Below are positions 8,009 to 14,793 of a DNA stretch of 38,144 nucleotides, piece by piece. The DNA is taken from positions 1 through 38,144 of the forward strand of contig JAGWTP010000029.1 of NCBI GenBank assembly GCA_028868895.1, in the 5' to 3' direction. The stretch's first letter is position 1; each line of letters starts with the position of its first letter. Source of the stretch: Burkholderiales bacterium. Its GTDB lineage: Bacteria; Pseudomonadota; Gammaproteobacteria; Burkholderiales; Burkholderiaceae_C. Made by a program: the position numbers and the translations under genes. The notes under the pieces were generated by a model. That model saw nothing but the letters and a program-made list of their open reading frames with translations. It was not told the origin of the DNA and searched no databases.

Positions 8009-8772
8009 TCACCGTGGCTGCCCCGGTGCGCCCAGCCGGTGGTGCGCTTCTCGATCATCGAGAACAGTTCGTACATCGCCATCGCCATCGCGCCGATCAC
8101 CACCAGCCCGGCGAATGCGAGCGGCATGCGCTGCTGCGAGCCGGCGCTTTGCATCAGGTAGCCGATGCCGGAGTCGCCGGCGGTCATCTCGGCCAGCACG
8201 GTGCCGACGAACGCGAGCGTGATCGCCACCTTCAGCGAAGCGTAGAAGTAGGGCATCGAGCGCGGCAGCCCGACCTTGACGAGCACGTCCCAGCGCCGGG
8301 CGCCGAGCACGCGCAGCACGTCTTCGAGCTCGGGCTCGAGCGTGGCCAGGCCGGTCGCGATGTTCACGGTGATCGGGAAGAACGAGATCAGGAACGCGGT
8401 CAGCACGCCCGGCCCCAGGCCGATGCCGAACCAGACGATCAGGATCGGCACGACCGCGGCCTTGGGCACCGCGTTGAAGCCGACCAGCAGCGGGTAGATC
8501 GCCGCGTACGCCAGGCGCGACGAGCCGACCAGGAAACCCAGCAGCACGCCGACCACGATCGAGATCGAGAAGCCCAGCATCGTGACCCAGAAGGTCTTCC
8601 AGGCCGCCGCGGCGATCGGCGCGGCGTACTCGCCCAGCGCCTGCGCGATCGTCAGCGGGCTCGGGAAGATGTAGTCGGCGATCGAGAACACCCGGCACAC
8701 GAGCTGCCACGCGAGCAGCCCCGCCGCGGCGGTGACGACCGGGGCCCAACGTTCGGTGGTGCGCCGGTTCAT
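8005..8772 (-). CDS. ABC transporter permease (SsuC/TauC type)
   Basis: 255 residues with about six membrane segments and the cytoplasmic EAA-type loop EPELEDVLRVLGARRWDVLVKVGLPRSMP, which contacts the ATPase. It belongs to the nitrate/taurine/sulfonate/pyrimidine-precursor importer family. The start ATG overlaps the stop of the ATPase gene as ATGA, and its stop overlaps ureD as GTGA. The substrate is not readable from sequence. Purine genes nearby and ureD next door suggest a nitrogen-rich compound such as a ureide, purine or urea derivative; this is inference. Confidence 0.9.
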   Translation of the reverse strand: MNRRTTERWAPVVTAAAGLLAWQLVCRVFSIADYIFPSPLTIAQALGEYAAPIAAAAWKTFWVTMLGFSISIVVGVLLGFLVGSSRLAYAAIYPLLVGFNAVPKAAVVPILIVWFGIGLGPGVLTAFLISFFPITVNIATGLATLEPELEDVLRVLGARRWDVLVKVGLPRSMPYFYASLKVAITLAFVGTVLAEMTAGDSGIGYLMQSAGSQQRMPLAFAGLVVIGAMAMAMYELFSMIEKRTTGWAHRGSHGE

Positions 8773-9608
8773 GGCCCGGCCTGTGCAGCAGCCTTGCCGT
8801 TGCCGGGCGAGCGCGCGGCGCCGATGTGACCACGCAGTTCGTGCACGATGTCGGTGAACGCCGCGGTGTAGGTGAGCTCCAGGTCGCGCGGCCGTGGCAG
8901 CGCGATCTCGCGGCGCAGCACCATGCGCCCGGGGCTGCGGCTCATCACGTAGACGGTGTCGGCCAGGAACACGCTTTCGCGCAGGTCGTGGGTGACCAGG
9001 ATCACGTTGAAGCGGCGCGCCGCCCACAGGTCGCGCAGCGTGCACCACAGTTCCTCGCGCGTGAACGCGTCGAGCGCGCCGAACGGCTCGTCGAGCAGCA
9101 GCATCTTCGGCTCGTGGATCAGCGCGCGGCAGATCGACGCGCGCTGCTGCATGCCGCCCGAGAGCTGGTGCGGCAGCTTGTCTTCGTAGCCGCCCAGGCC
9201 GACGCTGCGCAGCAGCGCGACCGCACGCTCGCGGTACTCGGCGCGCCGTGCCTTGAACAGCGAGCGGTGCGGCTCGACGATCTCGAGCGGCAGCAGCACG
9301 TTGTCGACCGTGCTGCGCCACGGCAGCAGCGAGGGCGCCTGGAACGCCATGCCGCTGATCTTCAGCGGCCCGGTGACCAGCGCAGCGTCGATGTGGATGC
9401 TGCCGCGGCTGGGCCGGCGCAGCCCGGTGGCGAGCTTCATGAAGGTCGACTTGCCGCAGCCCGACGGGCCGACGATGGCGATGAACTCGCCTTCGCGCGC
9501 CTGCAGCGAGATGTCTTCGACCGCGAACTGCTGCTGCGCCAGCAACTCGTCGTTGTAGGCGAGCCAGACGTTGCGGAAGTCGACGAACGGGTGACGCGAC
9601 GCCGTCAT
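8769..9608 (-). CDS. ABC transporter ATP-binding protein (SsuB/TauB type)
   Basis: 279 residues. Walker A is GPSGCGKST (about residues 47-55), the Q-loop region is MAFQAPSLLPW, the ABC signature is LSGGMQQR and Walker B is MLLLDEPFGALD, followed by the switch histidine in VTHDLRES. It energises the adjoining permease. Its ATG overlaps the hydrolase stop as ATGA, so it is translationally coupled to that lipoprotein gene. The C-terminal 25 residues are an unconserved Gly/Ala-rich tail. Confidence 0.92.
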   Translation of the reverse strand: MTASRHPFVDFRNVWLAYNDELLAQQQFAVEDISLQAREGEFIAIVGPSGCGKSTFMKLATGLRRPSRGSIHIDAALVTGPLKISGMAFQAPSLLPWRSTVDNVLLPLEIVEPHRSLFKARRAEYRERAVALLRSVGLGGYEDKLPHQLSGGMQQRASICRALIHEPKMLLLDEPFGALDAFTREELWCTLRDLWAARRFNVILVTHDLRESVFLADTVYVMSRSPGRMVLRREIALPRPRDLELTYTAAFTDIVHELRGHIGAARSPGNGKAAAQAGP

Positions 9609-10510
9609 GGCGGGGGGTGCAGCCGCGCGATCAGGCTGCGAACCGCCTCGCGATAGGCCTGCGGCGCCACTTCGTCCAGGTCGCTGTGCGAGCCGCCCGG
9701 GAACACGACCCAGCGCGTGCCCTTCGGCGCGGCGTCGAACAGGCGCCGGCCGAGCGCGATCGGCACGGTCGTGTCGGCGCTGCCGTGCATCATCAGGATC
9801 GGCGCATCGACCTTGCCGATCTTGTCGATCGAGTCGAACTTCTGGGTCGCGAAGCATGCGGCAATCGTGCCCAGCACGCCCTCGGCGCGGGCCACGTCGG
9901 GCAGGCTCGGGAAGCTCGATTCGAGGATCAGCCCGCCGTAGTCGGTGCCGAAGTGCCTGTGGCTGGCCAGCTCGACGGCCACGCCGGTGCCCATCGAGTG
10001 GCCGTAGATCACGCGCTTGTACGGGTCGCTCTGGCGCCGCACCAACTCGGCCCAGCCCAGGTTCGCGTCGGCATAGATCGTCGCCTCGGACGGAATGATC
10101 GGGGTGCTGCCGCCCCAGCCGCGGTACTCGAGCGCGACCACCGAAAAGCCGTCGTCGCGCAGCGCCTCGACCTTGCGCAGGTTCTGGTACAGGTTGCGAA
10201 ACGTGCCGTGCAGGTAGAGCAGCGTCGGTGCCTGCGGATCGGGGTTGGGCATCCACCACATCTGCACGTGTTCGGGCGCGGCCGCGCCGGTTCCGGGCAC
10301 CGCGACCGTGAAGATCCGGTCGCCGGCATGCAGCCCCTTGAAATCGGCGGGTCGCCCGGGCGTGGGGCGGTAGACGAGCTCGCGCTGCTTCAGGTCGAGC
10401 CAGGCGCAGCCGGCCAGTGTTGTGGCCAGGCCGCAGATCAGTGCCGTGCGCAGCACGCTGCGCCACCGGCCCGCTGCGCGGTACGGAAAACTCAAGACAA
10501 TGGCGGCCAT
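9605..10510 (-). CDS. Alpha/beta hydrolase, predicted lipoprotein
   Basis: 301 residues from ATG 10510; a GTG at 10456 gives a more compact signal peptide (LRTALICGLATTLAGC) and may be the true start. The lipobox LAGC places a lipidated cysteine at residue 35 of the longer form. The nucleophile motif is GHSMG (Ser172), the acid probably lies in MHGSADTTVP and the histidine in GGSHSD; the oxyanion stretch is YLHGTFRN. The fold resembles the BEM46/YqkD serine hydrolases. It is the first gene of the coupled hydrolase-ATPase-permease-ureD unit, an unusual partner for an importer; it might release the transported compound from an ester or amide in the periplasm (inference). Confidence 0.85.
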   Translation of the reverse strand: MAAIVLSFPYRAAGRWRSVLRTALICGLATTLAGCAWLDLKQRELVYRPTPGRPADFKGLHAGDRIFTVAVPGTGAAAPEHVQMWWMPNPDPQAPTLLYLHGTFRNLYQNLRKVEALRDDGFSVVALEYRGWGGSTPIIPSEATIYADANLGWAELVRRQSDPYKRVIYGHSMGTGVAVELASHRHFGTDYGGLILESSFPSLPDVARAEGVLGTIAACFATQKFDSIDKIGKVDAPILMMHGSADTTVPIALGRRLFDAAPKGTRWVVFPGGSHSDLDEVAPQAYREAVRSLIARLHPPP

Positions 10511-11030
10511 GAATTGGAATGCACTCACCCTTTCCCGCGCCCTCGTCATCGGATGTTTCACCACCACCGCCGCGCACCCGCAAGCCGCCGAACCAGCGGC
10601 CGCAGCACCGGACACCATGCCCGCCGATGGCACCTGGCGCGTGATCGCGTCGCCCTACACCTACCACTACAGCTACAACCCGGAGCATCGGCACGTCTAC
10701 ATGATCGGGCTCGAGCGGCAGTACGCCGGCGGTTTCGTGATGGGGGGATCGTGGTTCCGCAATTCATTCGGTCAGCCCAGTGCCTATGTGTACGCCGGCC
10801 GGCGCTTCGATCATGTGGGTGGGTACGCGTCACCGTTCGTGCAACTCACCGGCGGCCTGCTGTATGGCTACAAGCCGCCGTTCGAGAACAAGGTGCCGCT
10901 CAACCGCAACGGATTCTCGCCCGGCGCGGTGCTCAGCCTGGGCTGGCAGTTCACGCCGATGTACTCGGCGCAGGTGAACGTGCTCGGCAACTCGGCGCTG
11001 ATGTTCCAGTTCTCGGCCGATTTTCGCTGA
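10509..11030 (+). CDS. Predicted outer-membrane beta-barrel protein
   Basis: 173 residues from ATG 10509 (an ATG at 10500 is equally possible). The signal peptide is MNWNALTLSRALVIGCFTTT ending near HPQAA. The mature part has alternating aromatic/polar strands: YTYHYSYNPEHRHVYMIGLE, GGFVMGGSWFRNSFGQPSAY, FVQLTGGLLYGYK, and ends in LMFQFSADFR. This looks like a small outer-membrane barrel; related betaproteobacterial proteins carry inconsistent names. Its start overlaps the divergent hydrolase start by two bases, and it separates the transporter's binding-protein gene from the rest of the transporter genes. Confidence 0.75.
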   Translation: MNWNALTLSRALVIGCFTTTAAHPQAAEPAAAAPDTMPADGTWRVIASPYTYHYSYNPEHRHVYMIGLERQYAGGFVMGGSWFRNSFGQPSAYVYAGRRFDHVGGYASPFVQLTGGLLYGYKPPFENKVPLNRNGFSPGAVLSLGWQFTPMYSAQVNVLGNSALMFQFSADFR

Positions 11031-11062
11031 GTGCTGCGCGGCGACGGCGGCGTGCCCGACCG

Positions 11063-12109
11063 TCACTTCTTCGCGGCCGGGAAGATGTTGCGCTCGGCCG
11101 CGCCGGGCAGGAAGTTGCCGTTCCACACCGCGTCGGGGTCGACCCGGCTCTTCGTGCCGAAGGCGTCAGACACCTGGCTGGCCATCAGGCTCAATCGCGG
11201 CCCGCGCACCTCGCCGAAGCCTTCGGCGCGCGCGTCGGGGGTGAGCACGGTGGCGTCGAGTGCGAGCTTCAGGCGGCGCTCCTCGAGCGCGCTGTCGATG
11301 ATGCCGTCGCGCTCCTTCACGGCGGCGATGGCGGCCTTCGGGTCGGCGATCACGTCGCGCATGCCGCGGGTGTAGGCGCGCAGGAAGGCCTTCACCGCGT
11401 CGGGGTGCTTCTTCAGGAACTCCTGCGAGACGATGATCGCGTTGCCGTACAGCTTGACCCCGTAGTCGGGGTAGGGCAGCACCACCACGTCTTGTGACTT
11501 CACGCCGCGGGCTTCGAGGTTGAGCAGCGAGGTGAACGAAAAGCCGGTGATCGCGTCGACATCGCCGCGCACCAGCATGGTCTCGCGCAGCGGCGGGTCC
11601 ATCGCGGTCCAGGTCACGTTGGTGATGTGGTTGGCCTTCGCGAAGATCGGCCAGGCCTTGCGCCCGGCGTCGAACACCGGTGCGCCCAGGCGCTTGCCGC
11701 TCAGGTCGGCGGGCGTGCGGATGCCCGACTTCTTCAGCGCCAGCACGGCGGCCGGCGTGTTGTTGTAGACCATCATCACCGCCACCGGCTTGTTTGCCGC
11801 TGCGGGGTTGTTGGCGTGGAACTCCATCAGCGCGGCCAGGTCGGCGAAGCCCATGTCGTAGGTGCCCGAGGCCACCCGCGTGACCGCACCGCCCGAACCG
11901 TTGCCGGCGTCGACCGTGACGTCGAGCTTCTCGGCCTTGAAGTAGCCCTTGGCCAGCGGCACCAGGAACATCGCGGCCGGGCCCTCGAAGCGCCAGTCGA
12001 GCTGGAACTTGATCGGGGTGTCCTGGGCCATGGCGGGCAGCGCGGCCAGCCCCAGGCTCGCGGCGAACGCGCCGATCAGGGTTCGGCGCAGGGAGGTCAA
12101 TAAATTCAT
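11063..12109 (-). CDS. ABC transporter substrate-binding protein (NMT1/THI5-like)
   Basis: 348 residues with a Sec signal peptide ending near PAMAQD. The mature protein is a periplasmic binding protein of the NMT1/SsuA family: IKFQLDWRFEGPAAMFLVPLAKGYFKAEKLDV, then GSGGAVTRVASGTYDMGFADLAALM. KFQLDWRFEG is typical of members annotated for nitrate, sulfonate, pyrimidine precursor or ureide uptake. GGAG precedes the ATG by about 9 bases. It probably serves the permease/ATPase pair downstream, though a plus-strand gene lies between them. The ligand is unknown. Confidence 0.88.
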   Translation of the reverse strand: MNLLTSLRRTLIGAFAASLGLAALPAMAQDTPIKFQLDWRFEGPAAMFLVPLAKGYFKAEKLDVTVDAGNGSGGAVTRVASGTYDMGFADLAALMEFHANNPAAANKPVAVMMVYNNTPAAVLALKKSGIRTPADLSGKRLGAPVFDAGRKAWPIFAKANHITNVTWTAMDPPLRETMLVRGDVDAITGFSFTSLLNLEARGVKSQDVVVLPYPDYGVKLYGNAIIVSQEFLKKHPDAVKAFLRAYTRGMRDVIADPKAAIAAVKERDGIIDSALEERRLKLALDATVLTPDARAEGFGEVRGPRLSLMASQVSDAFGTKSRVDPDAVWNGNFLPGAAERNIFPAAKK

Positions 12110-12135
12110 CGGGCGGGCTCCAACGTCAGAAAGGA

Positions 12136-12152
12136 CATGCCGACAGGGCATG
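12136..12152. promoter_or_regulatory. Small inverted repeat upstream of the binding-protein gene
   Basis: CATGCC-GACAG-GGCATG lies 27 bases before the start of the substrate-binding protein gene, in the region shared with the divergent GDSL gene. It is a possible operator. The stem is short and may be chance in such GC-rich DNA. Confidence 0.3.
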
Positions 12153-12374
12153 CAAATTCTGTGCGCAGGGGCTGCGCGTGGGCACCGAGGCGAACCCGCA
12201 TCGGCTGCCAGCGCGTCGATGACGGTTGCCGATCGCGGTGCGACTCGCCCGTGCACCATCAACGACACCGGGTTCAGGGGGGGTCGCGTCGATCGCGGGG
12301 GCCCACCCCGATTCCGATGCCCGGGCGTGCGTGATAACTTGCCTCGACATTTTTCGCACCCCCACAGGAATCCC

Positions 12375-13397
12375 ATGAATCGATCCTTCCTCAGCCGGCT
12401 GGTCTGCACCGCCGCGCTCGTCGTCGCCACGTTCGCCAGCGCGAGTGCCCAGGCCGGGCCGTTCAGCGGCATGTTCGTCTTCGGCGACAGCCTCTCGGAC
12501 ACCGGCAACCTGAACATCGCGTCGGGCGGGCTGTACCCCGACCACACGCAAGGCCCGTATTTCGGCGGCCGCTATTCCAACGGCCCGCTGTGGGTCGAGA
12601 CGCTCGCCACCGACCTGGGCCTGCCGAATGCGGCCAGCCCGTACCTGGCCGGCACCGGCGGCACCAACTTCGCGTTCGCCGGGGCGCGCACCGGCTCGGT
12701 CGCGCCCCCGGGCAGCCCGCCGGGCGTGCTGGCGCAGATCGGCGGCATCTGGAGCGGCGTGGGCGACCCGAACGCGCTGTACGTCGTGGTCGGCGGCGGC
12801 AACGACATGCGCGATGCGCGCTCGACCTTCCAGACCGCCTCGGCGGCCGACGTGGCGGGGCGCGAGGCGGCCGCCCAGGCGGCGATGGGCAACCTCGTGT
12901 CGAGTCTGGGGTTTCTGGCGTCGCACGGCGCCAGGCACGTGCTGGTGTCGAACCTGCCCGACTTGGGCGGCACCCCCGAGGCCGGCCTGCTCGGCCTGCG
13001 CTACGCCTCCACCGACGTGACCAACCGCTTCAACGCGCTGATGCCGTCGCTGCTCGCGGCCGGCACCGGCTTCGGCCTGGACATGTCGTTCCTCGACATG
13101 GCCGGCCTGCTGAAGAAGGTGATCGCCGACGCCACCACCAACGGCGGCGGCCTGTACGGCATCACCGACGTGACCGCGCCGTGCGCGGGCTTCCTGTACT
13201 CGACCGGTGATGCCTGCAGCGTGTCGCTGTTCTCCGACGTGCTGCACCCGTCGGCCGCGGCGCACCGCCTGATCGGCGAGGCCGCGTTCGCCGCGGTCGT
13301 GCCCGAGCCGCAGACCTACGCGCTGCTCGCCCTCGGCCTGGTGGCCGTGGTGCTGCGCAGCCGCCGCCGCGCTTTCAGCGTCGCCGCGGCGGCCTGA
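12375..13397 (+). CDS. GDSL esterase/lipase with PEP-CTERM sorting signal
   Basis: 340 residues. A signal peptide ends near ASASAQA. GDSL block I is FVFGDSLSDTGN (nucleophile Ser39), block III is GGGNDMRD and block V is SDVLHPSAAAH with the catalytic Asp and His. The C-terminus from residue 310 is PEPQTYALLALGLVAVVL followed by RSRRR: the Pro-Glu-Pro motif, membrane helix and basic cluster of an exosortase substrate. The enzyme is therefore predicted to be exported, processed and held at or released from the cell surface. AGGA lies upstream of the ATG. Its TGA directly abuts the stop of the convergent M20 gene (TGATCA at 13395-13400). Confidence 0.88.
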   Translation: MNRSFLSRLVCTAALVVATFASASAQAGPFSGMFVFGDSLSDTGNLNIASGGLYPDHTQGPYFGGRYSNGPLWVETLATDLGLPNAASPYLAGTGGTNFAFAGARTGSVAPPGSPPGVLAQIGGIWSGVGDPNALYVVVGGGNDMRDARSTFQTASAADVAGREAAAQAAMGNLVSSLGFLASHGARHVLVSNLPDLGGTPEAGLLGLRYASTDVTNRFNALMPSLLAAGTGFGLDMSFLDMAGLLKKVIADATTNGGGLYGITDVTAPCAGFLYSTGDACSVSLFSDVLHPSAAAHRLIGEAAFAAVVPEPQTYALLALGLVAVVLRSRRRAFSVAAAA

Positions 13398-14642
13398 TCA
13401 ACCGGCCTTCGCCAGCAGATCGAACAGCGTGCGCGCCACCACCTGGGTGGCGCGGCGCAGGTCTTCGAGCACCAGGTGCTCGTCGGCTCGCTTGGCGTTC
13501 GACTCGAACACCGTGCGCGGCCCGGCGCCGTAGATCGCGGCCGGCACACCGGCCTCACCGTACAGGCGCACGTCGGTGTACAGCGGGGTGCCCGAGGTCG
13601 GGATCGGCTCGCCGAACACCGCGGCGCCGTGCCGCTGCAGTGCCTCGACCAGCGCCCGGTTGCCCGGCAGCGGCTGCAGCGCATGGGCCAGCAGCAGCCG
13701 CCTGATCTCGACCGTGACGGTCGGGCCACTGGCGTTGAAATCGGCCACTGCTTCGTGGATCACGCGGCGGATCGTGGCCTCGACCTCGGCCGGGTTCTCC
13801 TCGGGGATCATGCGCCGGTCGAGCTTGAGCACGACCTTGCCGGGCACCACGTTGGTGTTGGTGCCGCCTTCGATGCGGCCCACGTTCAGGTACGGGTGCG
13901 TGATGCCCGCGACCTTGGAGCTGACCTGCTTGTAGATCGCGTTCTGCGCGTACAGCGCGTTCAGGATCGCGACCGCGCCCTGGAGTGCGTCGACGCCGGT
14001 GTCGGGGATCGCGGCGTGGGCCATTTTTCCGTGCACCGTGACCTCCATCTGCAGGCAGCCGTTGTGCGCGGTCACGACCTGGTAGCTGAAGCCGGCGGCG
14101 AGCAGCAGATCGGGCTTCGTGAGCTTGTTGCGCAGCAGCCAGCCGGGGCCGAGTTCACCGCCGAACTCCTCGTCGTAGGTGAAGTGCAGCTCGACCGTGC
14201 CGGTGAGCAGCGGGCGCAGCGTCTCGATCGCGCGCACCGCGTAGGTGTAGGTCGCGAAGTCGCTCTTGCTGACCGCCGACGCGCGGCCGTAGAGCCTGCC
14301 GTCCACCACCTCGCCGCCGTACGGGTCGTGCGTCCAGCCCTCGCCGGGCGGGACCACGTCGCCGTGCGCGTTCAGTGCGATCGTGGGGCCCGGGCCGTAC
14401 GGCCGGCGCACGATCAGGTTGGTGATCGACGCCATGCCGTAGTCCTTCAGCGCCGACTCGGGAACCGGATGCTTCTCGGCCTCGAAACCGTAGGCCTCGA
14501 GCAGCTCCGCGGTGCGCTCGGCGTGCGGCGCGTTGTTGCCGGGCGGCGTGTCGGTGGGCACCTGCACGAGCGCCTGCAGGAACTTCACCTCCTCGTCGAA
14601 GTGCGCGTCGATCCAGGCGTCGAGTTGTTGGTAGGGGGTCAT
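13398..14642 (-). CDS. M20-family amidohydrolase/peptidase (ArgE/DapE-like)
   Basis: 414 residues from MTPYQQLDAWIDAHF; the frame runs 23 codons further upstream but without homology. The M20 metal site is seen as NAHGDVV (His93, Asp95), TYDEE (157-159) and the dimerisation domain with HGKMAHAAIPDTGVDALQGA. At the usual GRGxxDxKG motif it reads GRASAVSKSD, so the bridging-metal aspartate is Val124. It follows the fused allantoate amidohydrolase and may act on a carbamoyl or N-acyl compound of the same pathway; this is inferred from position. The 151-base gap before it contains a dispersed repeat, so it may have its own promoter. Confidence 0.82.
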   Translation of the reverse strand: MTPYQQLDAWIDAHFDEEVKFLQALVQVPTDTPPGNNAPHAERTAELLEAYGFEAEKHPVPESALKDYGMASITNLIVRRPYGPGPTIALNAHGDVVPPGEGWTHDPYGGEVVDGRLYGRASAVSKSDFATYTYAVRAIETLRPLLTGTVELHFTYDEEFGGELGPGWLLRNKLTKPDLLLAAGFSYQVVTAHNGCLQMEVTVHGKMAHAAIPDTGVDALQGAVAILNALYAQNAIYKQVSSKVAGITHPYLNVGRIEGGTNTNVVPGKVVLKLDRRMIPEENPAEVEATIRRVIHEAVADFNASGPTVTVEIRRLLLAHALQPLPGNRALVEALQRHGAAVFGEPIPTSGTPLYTDVRLYGEAGVPAAIYGAGPRTVFESNAKRADEHLVLEDLRRATQVVARTLFDLLAKAG

Positions 14643-14750
14643 GGGGATGTCGTCTCGGTCGGTATGACGGTCGGCAGAAAAGAAGGCCGCAAAGTTCGCC
14701 AAGGGACACAAAGGCCACCACGAATTGGGTTGCTCGATTCCGGCATTGCG

Positions 14751-14780
14751 ATTTCTTGGCGCCTTTGCGTCTTTGTGGCG
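14751..14780 (-). repeat. 30-bp dispersed repeat, copy A
   Basis: Read on the minus strand this 30-mer begins CGCCACAAAGAC and ends GGCGCCAAGAAAT. It matches 27 of 30 positions with copy B at 21879-21908, which lies on the plus strand. A looser relative (GCCAAGGGACACAAAGGCC) lies at 14698-14716. The elements are A-rich islands in otherwise GC-rich DNA. Confidence 0.75.
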
Positions 14781-14793
14781 GCTTCCCGGTCCA

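Noticed and set aside
12110-12130. GACGTT and AGCCCGCC words upstream of the binding-protein gene as a second copy of the puuD leader element
   Set aside because: The shared words are short and the pairing CCTTAC/GTAAGG is missing, so similarity is likely chance.
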